Source of the DNA: DASUZD01 sp036377055
Lineage (GTDB): Bacteria; Actinomycetota; Thermoleophilia; Gaiellales; Gaiellaceae
Assembly (NCBI GenBank): GCA_036377055.1
Contig: DASUZD010000147.1
Span: 1 to 27,961 of the forward strand
Direction of reading: 5' to 3'
Length of the DNA: 27,961 nucleotides
Shown here: positions 1 to 7,798 of the stretch, piece after piece
Numbering within the stretch: position 1 is the first letter of the stretch
Layout: each line of letters opens with the position of its first letter
The notes under the pieces: model-generated
What the model was told of the DNA's origin: nothing
Database searches by the model: none
Seen by the model: only the letters and a program-made list of their open reading frames with translations
Made by a program: the position numbers and the translations under genes

Positions 1-188
1 AGCGAGAGCGGGAGCGACGGCGGCGGCTCATGTCGAGCCCGGCTGCGGCGATGGTCGAGGTGCTCGAGGAGCTCGATCGTCGCTACGGAGGCGTCGAGGC
101 GTACCTCCGCGCGGGCGGCGCCTCGGAGGCCGAGCTGCGGACGGCGCGGACGCGCCTGCGGGCGGAGGCGGCCGATGCCGCTGCTTGA
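1..188 (+). CDS. Tyrosine-protein phosphatase family, C-terminal fragment
   Basis: An open frame enters from the left edge (codons begin at base 3) and ends at TGA 186-188. About 61 residues are visible. The end contains VLEELDRRYGGVEAYL followed by a short helix, which resembles the C-terminal end of bacterial low-specificity tyrosine/serine phosphatases of the Y_phosphatase3 type, where a segment like LDxxYGSVExYL is typical. The catalytic P-loop cysteine would lie upstream and is not in view, so activity cannot be judged. Its last 14 bases overlap the start of livF, which suggests co-transcription and translational coupling with the transporter genes. The family assignment rests on this tail motif alone; the frame and stop are clear. 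Confidence 0.6.
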   Translation, partial: RERERRRRLMSSPAAAMVEVLEELDRRYGGVEAYLRAGGASEAELRTARTRLRAEAADAAA

Positions 189-879
189 GCTGCGCGACGT
201 CGAGGCGCGTTACGGCGCCGTGAAGGCCCTCCACGGCGTCTCGCTCGACGTCGCGGAGGGGGAGCTCGTGGCCGTCCTCGGCGCGAACGGCGCGGGGAAG
301 ACGACGACGCTGCGCGCGATCTCCGGCACCGTCCGGCGCAGCGGCGAGCTTCGGTTCCGCGGAGAGCCGCTGCCTCGCGCGCCGGAGTCGGTTGCGCGGC
401 GCGGGATCGCGCACGTCCCCGAGGGCCGTGGCACGTTCGCCGAGCTCTCGGTGCGCGACAACCTACGTCTGGGCGCGTACACGCGGCGTGGCCGCGACTC
501 GCGCGACGACCTGCGGCGCGTCTACGCGTTCTTCCCGCGCCTCCAGGAGCGGCGCGACCAGCAGGCCGGCACGCTCAGCGGCGGCGAGCAGCAGATGCTC
601 GCGCTGGGGCGGGCAATGATGGCGCGCCCGAGGCTCCTTCTCCTCGACGAGCCCTCGCTCGGGCTAGCTCCGCTCGTCGTGAAGGAGATCTTCGCCGCCC
701 TCGCACGCATGAACGCCGACGAGGGCGTCACGGTCGTGGTCGTCGAGCAGAACGCGAACCTGGCGCTGTCCGCCTCCGCGCGCGCCTACGTCCTCGAGGT
801 CGGCCGCGTCGCCGTCTCGGGCCCGAGCGACGAGCTCCGCCGGGCCGAGTCCGTCCGCAAGTCGTACCTGGGGTACTGA
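175..879 (+). CDS. livF: Branched-chain amino-acid ABC transporter, ATP-binding protein LivF
   Basis: This is a 234-residue ATPase of the LivF type, one of the two cytoplasmic motors of the high-affinity leucine/isoleucine/valine importer family. The Walker A loop GANGAGKT is at about residues 36-43, the ABC signature LSGGEQQ at about 134-140, and Walker B LLLLDEP at about 154 is followed by SLGLAPL, which is characteristic of LivF. The length is normal for the family. The ATG at 175 is supported by a GGAGG Shine-Dalgarno at 164-168 with a 6-nt spacer, even though it overlaps the preceding gene by 14 nt. The permeases livH and livM and a binding protein follow. The second ATPase, LivG, is not in this window and may lie further upstream. 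Substrate specificity within this family (amino acids, urea, short amides) cannot be fixed from sequence alone. Confidence 0.9.
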   Translation: MPLLELRDVEARYGAVKALHGVSLDVAEGELVAVLGANGAGKTTTLRAISGTVRRSGELRFRGEPLPRAPESVARRGIAHVPEGRGTFAELSVRDNLRLGAYTRRGRDSRDDLRRVYAFFPRLQERRDQQAGTLSGGEQQMLALGRAMMARPRLLLLDEPSLGLAPLVVKEIFAALARMNADEGVTVVVVEQNANLALSASARAYVLEVGRVAVSGPSDELRRAESVRKSYLGY

Positions 880-888
880 GCGTGGCGA

Positions 889-936
889 GGGGCGAAACCC
901 GAGTTTGTGGCTCTGAGCCACTAAGTCCTTCGCCCC
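889..936 (+). repeat. Nested inverted repeats between livF and livH
   Basis: An outer inverted repeat GGGGCGAA (889-896) / TTCGCCCC (929-936) encloses an inner near-perfect one, GTGGCTC-T-GAGCCAC (907-921). There is no T-run after the structure, so a simple intrinsic terminator is unlikely. It could be an RNA structure that sets relative expression inside the liv operon, a protein-binding site or a dispersed palindromic element. A second copy was not noticed in this window. Confidence 0.45.
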
Positions 937-948
937 GGCGAGCGGCAC

Positions 949-1830
949 GTGGCTGAGTTCTGGCAACAAGTGGTGGCGGGGCTCGCCTCCGGCGGGATCT
1001 ACGCCAGCCTTGCGCTCGCGCTCGTCCTGATCTACCGCTCGACCGGCGTCATCAACTTCGCCCAGGGCGAGATGGCGACGTTCGCGACGTACCTCGCGTG
1101 GACGTTCATGCACCACGGCTTCTCGTTCTGGCCCGCGTTCTTCCTGACGCTCGTCTGCGCGTTCGCAGGCGGGGTCGCGATCGAGCGCGTCGTCGTCCGA
1201 CCCGTCGAGAACCGACCCGTCCTCACCGTCGTGCTCGTCACGATCGGGCTGCTCGTCCTGATCAACGGCCTGACGAGCTCGATCTGGGGCGGCGCCGTGC
1301 GCAAGTTCCCGAGCCCGTTCTCGACGCGGCCGATCCACGTGGCCGGCGTCGCGTTCTCGATCCAGGACATCGGGATCATCGGAGTCAGCCTGGCGGCCGT
1401 GCTCGTGCTCGGCGCGTTCTTCCGCTTCACGAAGCTCGGGCTCGCGCTCCGCGCCGCGGCGGTGAACCCGGGCGCGAGCCGCCTCGTCGGCGTGCGCGTG
1501 AGCTGGATGCTCGCGCTCGGCTGGGGTCTCGCGTCGGCGCTGGGCGCCGTCTCGGGGATGATGGTCGCGCCGGTCGTCTTCCTCGACCCGAACATGATGC
1601 AGGGGATCCTCCTGTACGCGTTCGCGGCCGCCGTGCTCGGGGGGCTCGACAGCCCGCTCGGCGCCGTCGTCGGCGGGCTCACGCTCGGCGTGCTGCTGAA
1701 CCTCCTCGGGACGTACGTCTCGACGCTCGGCGGCGAGATGCGCCTCGTCGCGGGCCTCGCGGTGATCCTCGCGGTGCTGATCGTCCGGCCGTCGGGCCTG
1801 CTCGGGAAGGCGGCGGTGCGGCGTGTCTAG
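949..1830 (+). CDS. livH: Branched-chain amino-acid ABC transporter, permease LivH
   Basis: This is a 293-residue, very hydrophobic inner-membrane permease of the LivH family. The N-terminus (GLASGGIYASLALALVLIY) and the following STGVINFAQGEMATFATY are hallmarks of LivH-type proteins, which usually begin with GLxxGxxYALxAxG and contain INFAHGE. Several long hydrophobic segments fit the usual eight or so membrane helices, and the loop with GLALRAAAVNPGASRLVGV matches the conserved cytoplasmic loop that couples to the ATPase. The GTG at 949 gives the family's usual N-terminus; only a weak GGCGAG stretch precedes it. It follows livF after a 69-nt gap holding nested inverted repeats, and its end overlaps livM by 8 nt. 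Confidence 0.9.
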   Translation: MAEFWQQVVAGLASGGIYASLALALVLIYRSTGVINFAQGEMATFATYLAWTFMHHGFSFWPAFFLTLVCAFAGGVAIERVVVRPVENRPVLTVVLVTIGLLVLINGLTSSIWGGAVRKFPSPFSTRPIHVAGVAFSIQDIGIIGVSLAAVLVLGAFFRFTKLGLALRAAAVNPGASRLVGVRVSWMLALGWGLASALGAVSGMMVAPVVFLDPNMMQGILLYAFAAAVLGGLDSPLGAVVGGLTLGVLLNLLGTYVSTLGGEMRLVAGLAVILAVLIVRPSGLLGKAAVRRV

Positions 1831-2815
1831 GCCGAGGCACGCGCTCCGGGCGGCCGGCGTCGCCGCGCTCGTCGTCGTCGCCGCCGTGCTGCCGAGCTTC
1901 ATCAGCGACTACCACGCGCTGGAGTGGGCGACCGTCGGCACGTACTTCATCGCGCTGCTCGGCCTGAACGTGCTCACCGGGTACAGCGGCCAGATCTCGC
2001 TCGGCCACGGCGCGTTCATGGCCGTCGGCGGCTACACGAGCGCCATCCTGATGGCGCACCACGGCGTCCGCGATCTGTGGACGATCCCGCTCGCAGGCCT
2101 CGTCGCGGGCGGCGCCGGGCTCCTGTTCGGCCTGCCCGCGCTCCGCCTCTCCGGCCTCTACCTCGCCCTCGCGACGTTCGCCGTCGCCGTCGCGTTCCCA
2201 GCGCTGGTGAAGAAGTTCGAGCACTTCACCGGCGGGAGCATGGGCCTGATCCTGAACCTGCCGAAGGCGCCCGGCGGCCTGCACCTGAGCTCGAACGACT
2301 GGCTCTACTACCTGAGCTGGGGGATCGGCTTCGCGCTGCTCGGTCTCGGGGCGCTCGTCTCGCGAGGCCGGATCGGCCGCTCGTTCCGCGCGATCCGCGA
2401 CAGCGAGGTCGCGGCCGCCTCCTCCGGCGTCAGCCCCGCGTTCTACAAGACGCTCGCGTTCGGCATCTCCGCGTTCTACGCCGGGATCGGCGGGTCGCTC
2501 GTCGCGATCGAGACCGCGTACGTGAATCCGCAGACGTTCCCGATCACGCTCTCGCTGTTCCTGGTCGTCGGCGTCGCGGTCGGCGGGCTCGGGTCGCTCG
2601 TCGGCTGCATCTTCGGCGCGGCGCTGATCGAGTTCCTGCCGACCGTCGCGCCCGACATCGCGAGGCACGCGCCGTCCGCGATCCGCGACCAGGTCACGCC
2701 TTCGGTGATCCAGGGTCTGATCCTCGTCCTCGTGATGCTGATCCTCCCCGGCGGCGTCGCCGGGCTCGCCCGCCTGCTCGAGAATCGCGCGCTCGGACCG
2801 CGTTTCGAGCGCTAA
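1823..2815 (+). CDS. livM: Branched-chain amino-acid ABC transporter, permease LivM
   Basis: This is a 330-residue membrane protein of the LivM family, the partner permease of LivH. Diagnostic stretches are LGLNVLTGYSGQISLGHGAFMAVGGYTSA near the N-terminus and GRSFRAIRDSEVAAASSGVS in the middle, the conserved LivM loop (R.aiRdsE.aA...G) thought to contact the ATPase. Hydrophobic segments run along the whole protein. The GTG at 1823 lies inside the end of livH (stop at 1828-1830), an 8-nt overlap consistent with coupled translation. A tail with two arginines ends the protein, and livJ begins 25 nt later behind its own putative promoter. Confidence 0.9.
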   Translation: MSRPRHALRAAGVAALVVVAAVLPSFISDYHALEWATVGTYFIALLGLNVLTGYSGQISLGHGAFMAVGGYTSAILMAHHGVRDLWTIPLAGLVAGGAGLLFGLPALRLSGLYLALATFAVAVAFPALVKKFEHFTGGSMGLILNLPKAPGGLHLSSNDWLYYLSWGIGFALLGLGALVSRGRIGRSFRAIRDSEVAAASSGVSPAFYKTLAFGISAFYAGIGGSLVAIETAYVNPQTFPITLSLFLVVGVAVGGLGSLVGCIFGAALIEFLPTVAPDIARHAPSAIRDQVTPSVIQGLILVLVMLILPGGVAGLARLLENRALGPRFER

Positions 2816-2832
2816 CCATCCGGTTGTAGACT
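2804..2832 (+). promoter_or_regulatory. Putative promoter of livJ (leaderless geometry)
   Basis: A TAGACT -10-like hexamer lies at 2827-2832, and a weak TTCGAG at 2804-2809 sits 17 nt upstream of it. The ATG at 2841 begins 8 nt after the hexamer, so transcription would start at or next to the start codon. No Shine-Dalgarno is visible. The same 8-nt geometry is seen before murJ, dnaJ and the leuS leader ORF. The -35 match is poor. Confidence 0.45.
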
Positions 2833-2840
2833 CGGTCTCA

Positions 2841-4052
2841 ATGGCGATGAGCCGTCCGCTTCGCATCGCCGCAGTCGTCCTCGCCGCCGCCGTCGCGGCC
2901 GCAGGCGCGGGGGCCGCCCGCCAGGCGACGCCTGGGGTCACGTCCGATTCGATCCTGCTCGGCGGCACCGCGCCGCTGAGCGGCGAGGCCTCCGCGGGGG
3001 CCGGGGTCGCGAAGGGCGCCGAGGCCTACTTCAAGTACGTCAACGACCAGGGCGGCGTCTTCGGGCGCAAGATCACCTACAAGTACCTCGACGACGGCTA
3101 CGAGCCGCAGCGCACCTTCCTCGCGATGCGCCAGCTCGTCCAGCAAGACGGCGTCTTCGCGATGTTCAACACGCTCGGGACGAACAACAACGTCGCGATC
3201 CGCAGCTTCCTGAACCAGCAGGACGTCCCGCAGCTCTTCGTCGCCTCGGGCGCGACTACGTTCGGCCGCGACGCGAAGCAGTACCCGTGGACGATCGGCT
3301 ACATCCCGACCTACAAGGCCGAGGCGGAGGTGTACGCGAGGTACATCCTGAAGACGAAGCCGAGGGCGAAGATCGCCGTCCTCTACCAGGACGACGAGTA
3401 CGGGCAGGACCTGGTCTCCGGCCTCCAGTCCGGCCTCGGGAACAAGGCGAAGCAGATCGTCAAGAAGGTCGGCTACGACCCGACGTCGTCGGACGTCAAG
3501 TCGGAGGTCGCGCAGCTCAAGGCCTCCAAGGCGAACGTCTTCATGATCTTCGCCTTCGGCAAGTTCGCGATCCAGGCGTTCATCTACGCGAACCAGCTCG
3601 GCTGGCACCCGCAGATCTTCGTGAACGACGTCGCGTCGGCGACGAGCCTGATGGTGCTGTCGCCGGCGAAGGCGACCGAGGGGGCGATCTCGATCGTCTT
3701 CGGCAAGGACCCCGACCTGGCCCTGTGGAAGAGCGACAAGGGCATGAAGCTCTTCGGCAGGATCATGAAGCGGTACGACCCCGGCGACAATCCGAACGGC
3801 TACCACATCGCAGGCATGGCCTCGGCGTACACGATGGTGGACGCGCTGAGGAAGGCCGGGAAGAACCTGACCCGGAAGGGCGTGATGAACGCGGCCACGC
3901 ACCTGAACGAGAAGGGCAACCCGTTCGTGCTGCCGGGGATCGTCGTCCGGACGACGCCGACGTTCCGCTACCCCGTCTCGCAGGTCAAGCTCCAGCGCTG
4001 GCACAAGGGCCACTGGGTGATCTTCGGGCCGCTGCTCTCCGCGAAGCCGTAG
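2841..4052 (+). CDS. livJ: Branched-chain amino-acid ABC transporter, substrate-binding protein (LivJ/LivK-like)
   Basis: This is a 403-residue periplasmic-binding-protein type 1 fold protein that would capture the substrate outside the membrane for the LivFHM importer. Residues 1 to about 27 form a hydrophobic signal sequence (PLRIAAVVLAAAVAAAGAGA). The mature part opens with GVTSDSILLGGTAPLSGEAS, the classic start of this family, and contains YKYLDDGYEPQRT and KIAVLYQDDEYGQD, both typical. No lipobox cysteine is visible, so signal-peptidase-I release or retention by an uncleaved N-terminal helix is more likely than lipid anchoring. The ATG at 2841 lies 8 nt after a putative -10 box; an ATG two codons later is an alternative. 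The ligand is not fixed by sequence: amides, urea or other small molecules are possible as well as branched-chain amino acids. Confidence 0.85.
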   Translation: MAMSRPLRIAAVVLAAAVAAAGAGAARQATPGVTSDSILLGGTAPLSGEASAGAGVAKGAEAYFKYVNDQGGVFGRKITYKYLDDGYEPQRTFLAMRQLVQQDGVFAMFNTLGTNNNVAIRSFLNQQDVPQLFVASGATTFGRDAKQYPWTIGYIPTYKAEAEVYARYILKTKPRAKIAVLYQDDEYGQDLVSGLQSGLGNKAKQIVKKVGYDPTSSDVKSEVAQLKASKANVFMIFAFGKFAIQAFIYANQLGWHPQIFVNDVASATSLMVLSPAKATEGAISIVFGKDPDLALWKSDKGMKLFGRIMKRYDPGDNPNGYHIAGMASAYTMVDALRKAGKNLTRKGVMNAATHLNEKGNPFVLPGIVVRTTPTFRYPVSQVKLQRWHKGHWVIFGPLLSAKP

Positions 4053-4061
4053 CCCTCGCCG

Positions 4062-4111
4062 GACGCCGACGTAGGTGTACACAGGCGTCTGATGTAGGTG
4101 TACACCTACAT
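4062..4111 (+). promoter_or_regulatory. Palindromic operator-like repeats upstream of the F420 gene
   Basis: GTAGGTGTACAC occurs twice, at 4071-4082 and 4094-4105. The second copy is part of a perfect 20-bp palindrome, ATGTAGGTGTACACCTACAT (4092-4111). The first copy is flanked by GACGCC (4062-4067) and GGCGTC (4084-4089). Both share the 8-bp palindromic core GTGTACAC, 23 bp apart, about two helical turns. This fits a repressor operator better than a terminator, because no T-run follows. It sits between livJ and the FbiC gene. Confidence 0.45.
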
Positions 4112-4148
4112 CACGCACCCACGCCGGTCGGCGCCCCCACGGGATACG

Positions 4149-4154
4149 TAAGCT
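4149..4154 (+). promoter_or_regulatory. Weak -10-like hexamer before the F420 gene
   Basis: TAAGCT lies 6 nt upstream of the GTG start at 4161, within the AT-richer patch GATACGTAAGCT. If used, transcription would begin at about the start codon and just downstream of the palindromic repeats, so a protein bound there would block it. No convincing -35 box is visible. Confidence 0.25.
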
Positions 4155-4160
4155 CCGCCC

Positions 4161-6557
4161 GTGGAAGCGCGCGCACTGCTGGACGCGTCCCTGGAGGAGC
4201 TGTGCGCCGAGGCGCGACGCGTGCGAGCGGCCGGGACGAAACGCCTCGTCACCTACTCGCCGAAGGTCTTTATCGCGCTCACGAAGCTCTGCCGCGACGT
4301 CTGTCACTACTGCACGTTCGCGCGACCCCCCCGCCGGGGCGAGCGGGCGTACATGAGTCTCGACGAGGTGCTCGAGGTCGCGCGCGCCGGCGCCGCGGCC
4401 GGATGCACCGAGGCGCTCTTCACGCTCGGCGACAAGCCGGAGCTCCGCTACCGCGCAGCGCGCGAGGAGCTGCGCGAGCTCGGGTGCGACACGACGCTCG
4501 AGTACCTCGCCCGCGCCGCCCGCCTCGTCCTCGACGAGACGGGCCTGCTCCCGCACCTCAATCCCGGCGTGATGACCCGAGACGACCTCGTCGCCCTCCG
4601 CGCGGTGAGCGCCTCGATGGGGCTCATGCTGGAGACGGCGTCCGAGCGGCTCTCACGGCGCGGGGGGCCGCACTTCGGGTCGCCCGACAAGCTCCCGGCG
4701 CCTCGGCTCGAGACGATCGCGCTCGCCGGCGAGCTGGCGATCCCGTTCACGACCGGGATCCTGATCGGGCTCGGCGAGACACCGGCGGAGCGGATCGAGG
4801 CGCTCGAGGCGATCGCGCGGCTCGCCCGGCGGTACGGCCACGTCCAGGAGGTGATCGTCCAGAACTTCCGCGCCAAGCCCGGGACGAGGATGGCGGCCGC
4901 GCCGGAGCCCGACCTCGACGAGCTGCTCTGGAGCGCGGCGGTCGCGCGGATCCTTCTTCCCGCCGACGTGAGCGTCCAGTGCCCGCCGAACCTCAGCTAC
5001 GACGACTTCCCGCGCCTGCTCGACGCCGGCATCGACGACTGGGGAGGCATCTCGCCCGTGACGATCGACCACGTGAATCCCGAAGCTCCGTGGCCCGAGG
5101 TCGAGCGTCTGGAACGGGCGACGCGGGAGCGCGGCTTCGAGCCGGCCGCTCGCCTACCGCTCTATCCGCGCTTCGTCGCCGACCTGGAGCGATGGGTCGA
5201 CCCGCGCGTCGCGCCGGCCGTGCTCGCCCGCGCGGACGCCGACGGGCTCGCTCGCAACGACCGGTGGGCGGCGGGCACCGGAGCGCCCATCCCGCGTTTC
5301 GCCGAGCACGGGCGCGCGGCGACCGACGCCGCAGTCGACGGCGCGCTCGCAAAGGTCCGCGAGGAGGTCGAACTAGACGAGGAGGACGTGACGGCGCTCC
5401 TCTCCGCTCGCGGCCCGGCCTTCAGCGCCGTCCTCACCGCCGCCGACGCGCTGCGCCGAGAGGTGTGCGGCGACACGGTCACGTACGTCGTGACCCGAAA
5501 CGTCAACTACACGAACGTCTGCTACTTCCGCTGCGGCTTCTGCGCCTTCTCGAAGGGGCGGCTCGCGAAGAACCTCCGGGGTGCGCCGTACCTCGTGCCT
5601 GTGGACGAGATCGTCCGCCGAGCACATGAGGCGTGGGAGCGCGGCGCGGTCGAGATCTGCCTCCAGGGCGGCATCCATCCGGCCTTTACCGGTGACACCT
5701 ACGTCGAGATCTGCGATGCGGTGAGGCGCGCGGTGCCCGGGATCCACGTCCACGCCTTCTCGGCGCTGGAGGTCTGGCAGGGAGCGGCGACGCTTGGCGT
5801 ACCGCTCGAGGAGTACCTCGTCCGCCTCCGTCGAGCCGGCCTCGGCTCGCTTCCCGGGACGGCGGCCGAGGTCCTCGACGACGAGGTCAGACGCGTCCTC
5901 TGCCCGGACAAGGTGACGACGTCGCAGTGGCTGCACGTGCACGACACCGCGCACCGCGTCGGGCTCGCCTCGACGACGACGATCATGTTTGGCCACGTCG
6001 ACGGCCCGCGGAACTGGGCGCGGCACCTGCTCCGCCTGCGCGACCAGCAGCGGCGGAGCGGCGCGTTCACTGAGCTCGTTCCGCTCCCGTTCGTGCACAT
6101 GGAGGCGCCGATCTACCTGCGCGGCCGCGCGCGGCCGGGGCCGACCTTCCGCGAGGCACTGCTCGTGCACGCGGTCGGCCGGCTAGCCCTCCACCCAGGG
6201 ATCACGAACGTGCAGGCGTCGTGGGTGAAGCTCGGACCCGACGGCGCCCGAGCCGCGCTCGCGGCCGGCTGCAACGACCTCGGCGGGACGCTGATGAACG
6301 AGTCGATCTCGCGCGCCGCCGGCGCCGAGTTCGGGCAGGAGCTTCCGCCCGAGCAGATGGAGGCGCTGATCCGCTCGGCCGGGCGCGTCCCGCGGCAGCG
6401 GACGACGCTCTACGGCGCCGTCGAGGCCGAGCGGACGCGTGCCTCGTTCGGCGCACCCCCGCTCGCGGAGCCGCTCAACCCAAGCGTGAACGACGCGGGG
6501 CTGAAGGCGCCGCCGCGGCTCGTGCGGCCGGGGCTCGTGGCCGTAGCAGCGGGCTAG
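4161..6557 (+). CDS. fbiC: FbiC: fused CofG/CofH 7,8-didemethyl-8-hydroxy-5-deazariboflavin (FO) synthase
   Basis: This is a 798-residue protein with two radical-SAM modules in one chain. It would join 5-amino-6-ribitylaminouracil and tyrosine to make FO, the deazaflavin chromophore of coenzyme F420. The N-terminal CofG-like half carries CRDVCHYC (Cys 44, 48, 51) followed by TFARPP. The C-terminal CofH-like half carries CYFRCGFC (Cys 454, 458, 461) followed by AFSKGR; the cysteines of both bind a 4Fe-4S cluster and SAM. ICLQGGIHP and GGTLMNESISRAAGAEFGQ are typical of CofH. Many archaea use two separate proteins, and the single-chain form is usual in actinobacteria. The GTG at 4161 has no clear Shine-Dalgarno. 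The gene ends tail-to-tail with lysA with overlapping stop codons, and no other F420 genes are in view. Confidence 0.95.
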   Translation: MEARALLDASLEELCAEARRVRAAGTKRLVTYSPKVFIALTKLCRDVCHYCTFARPPRRGERAYMSLDEVLEVARAGAAAGCTEALFTLGDKPELRYRAAREELRELGCDTTLEYLARAARLVLDETGLLPHLNPGVMTRDDLVALRAVSASMGLMLETASERLSRRGGPHFGSPDKLPAPRLETIALAGELAIPFTTGILIGLGETPAERIEALEAIARLARRYGHVQEVIVQNFRAKPGTRMAAAPEPDLDELLWSAAVARILLPADVSVQCPPNLSYDDFPRLLDAGIDDWGGISPVTIDHVNPEAPWPEVERLERATRERGFEPAARLPLYPRFVADLERWVDPRVAPAVLARADADGLARNDRWAAGTGAPIPRFAEHGRAATDAAVDGALAKVREEVELDEEDVTALLSARGPAFSAVLTAADALRREVCGDTVTYVVTRNVNYTNVCYFRCGFCAFSKGRLAKNLRGAPYLVPVDEIVRRAHEAWERGAVEICLQGGIHPAFTGDTYVEICDAVRRAVPGIHVHAFSALEVWQGAATLGVPLEEYLVRLRRAGLGSLPGTAAEVLDDEVRRVLCPDKVTTSQWLHVHDTAHRVGLASTTTIMFGHVDGPRNWARHLLRLRDQQRRSGAFTELVPLPFVHMEAPIYLRGRARPGPTFREALLVHAVGRLALHPGITNVQASWVKLGPDGARAALAAGCNDLGGTLMNESISRAAGAEFGQELPPEQMEALIRSAGRVPRQRTTLYGAVEAERTRASFGAPPLAEPLNPSVNDAGLKAPPRLVRPGLVAVAAG

Positions 6558-7798
6558 TCGCTCTCGAGCGCGAGGAGGTCGTCGATCGTCTCGCGGCGGC
6601 GCAGTAGGCGAGCTTCCCCGTCCCCGACGAGCACCGCCGCCGGTCGCGGTATGGCGTTGTAGTTCGACGCCATCGCGAGCGTGTAGCCGCCGGTCGCGGG
6701 CACGGCTAGCAGGTCGCCCCGGCGCGGGCGTGGCAGCGCGATCCCCTCGATCAGCACGTCGCCCGTCTCGCAGTGCTTGCCCGCGATGCGGAACGGGCCG
6801 TCGGGCGGGCCGTCGCGGTTCGCGAGCATCGCGTGGTAGCGCGCGCCGTAGAGCTGCGGGCGCGGGTTGTCGGACATCCCGCCGTCGATCGCCACGTAGT
6901 CGACGCCCCCGCTCCGCTTCGTCGCCCCGACGCGGTAGAGCGTGACGCCGGCGCGGCCGACGAGCGACCGCCCCGGCTCGAGGACGATCCGGGCGGGCTC
7001 GGGCCAGCCGGCGCGGAAGCGCGAGACGAGGGCCGAGGCGAACGCGTGCGCGTCCGGAACGGACTCGGCCGGCGAGTGAGCGACGCCGAGCCCGCCGCCG
7101 AGGTCGACGAGCTTCGGCGTCCAGCCGAGCTCGTCCCTGCACCGGACGCAGAAGGCGACGAGCCGGTCGACGGCGAGCAAGCTCTCGTCGGGCCGCCCGA
7201 GCTGCGAGCCGATGTGGACGTGGACGCCGACCGGCTCGAGCGTGTTCCGCGCCGTCGCGAGCGTCGCGAGGGCCTGCTCGGGGTCAAGCCCGAACTTCGA
7301 CTCCTCGTGCGCCGTCTGGATCGACTGGTGTGTCTTCGCCTCCACACCCGGCGTCAGCCGGACGAGCACGCGCCGGACGCCTGCGCCGTGCGCGCGCTCG
7401 ACCTCCTCGGCGGAGTCGAGGACGACGAGCGCGTCAGCGGCGGCGGCCGCCTCGAGCTCCGTTTGTGACTTGTTGTTCCCATGGACGACGAGGCGGTCGC
7501 CCGGGACGCCTGCGCGGCGCGCGTAGGCGAGCTCGCCGAGCGACGAGACGTCCGCGCCGAGGCCTTCGTCCAGGAAGAGCCGGAGCATTCCGACGTTCGG
7601 GAACGCCTTGACCCCGTAGACGACGAGCGCGTCCGGGTCGACGCTGCGGTACGCGCGCGCCTGCGCGAGGAGCGTGTCGCGGCAGTAGACGACGAGCGGC
7701 GTTCCGAAGGCGTCGGCGAGCTCGGTGGACGCGACGTCGCCCAGCGAGAGCACGCCGCCGGAAACCGAGGCGCTGTCCGGAAACAGCTCGAGCGACAC
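6554..7798 (-). CDS. lysA: Diaminopimelate decarboxylase LysA
   Basis: This is a 414-residue PLP enzyme of the alanine-racemase fold (group IV decarboxylases) that converts meso-diaminopimelate to lysine, the last lysine step. Lys64 in YGVKAFPN is the expected PLP lysine (the family often has YAxKAN). Other landmarks are HVHIGSQ, the glycine loop LGGGLG, EPGRSLV, and C-terminal GGMSDNPRPQLYGARY and GKHCETGD, whose cysteine and acid belong to the active site built across the dimer. The length is normal. The start is GTG (7798-7796 on the minus strand). It stands alone, convergent with fbiC and divergent from leuS. An arginine or ornithine decarboxylase relative is less likely because the GKHCETGD and GGxxDNPRP motifs favour DAP decarboxylase. 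Confidence 0.93.
   Translation of the reverse strand: MSLELFPDSASVSGGVLSLGDVASTELADAFGTPLVVYCRDTLLAQARAYRSVDPDALVVYGVKAFPNVGMLRLFLDEGLGADVSSLGELAYARRAGVPGDRLVVHGNNKSQTELEAAAAADALVVLDSAEEVERAHGAGVRRVLVRLTPGVEAKTHQSIQTAHEESKFGLDPEQALATLATARNTLEPVGVHVHIGSQLGRPDESLLAVDRLVAFCVRCRDELGWTPKLVDLGGGLGVAHSPAESVPDAHAFASALVSRFRAGWPEPARIVLEPGRSLVGRAGVTLYRVGATKRSGGVDYVAIDGGMSDNPRPQLYGARYHAMLANRDGPPDGPFRIAGKHCETGDVLIEGIALPRPRRGDLLAVPATGGYTLAMASNYNAIPRPAAVLVGDGEARLLRRRETIDDLLALESD

Noticed and set aside
664..4556. Long minus-strand open frames (664-1902, 1679-2968, 2838-4556) antisense to the liv genes and fbiC
   Set aside because: They are rich in Arg, Glu, Asp and Pro with no domain motifs, mirror the codons of well-recognised plus-strand genes, and reflect the scarcity of stop codons in GC-rich DNA.
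3287..5629. A 780-residue plus-strand frame across the livJ end and the fbiC start
   Set aside because: Low-complexity Arg/Gly/Pro sequence in a shifted frame of two clear genes; no recognisable motif.
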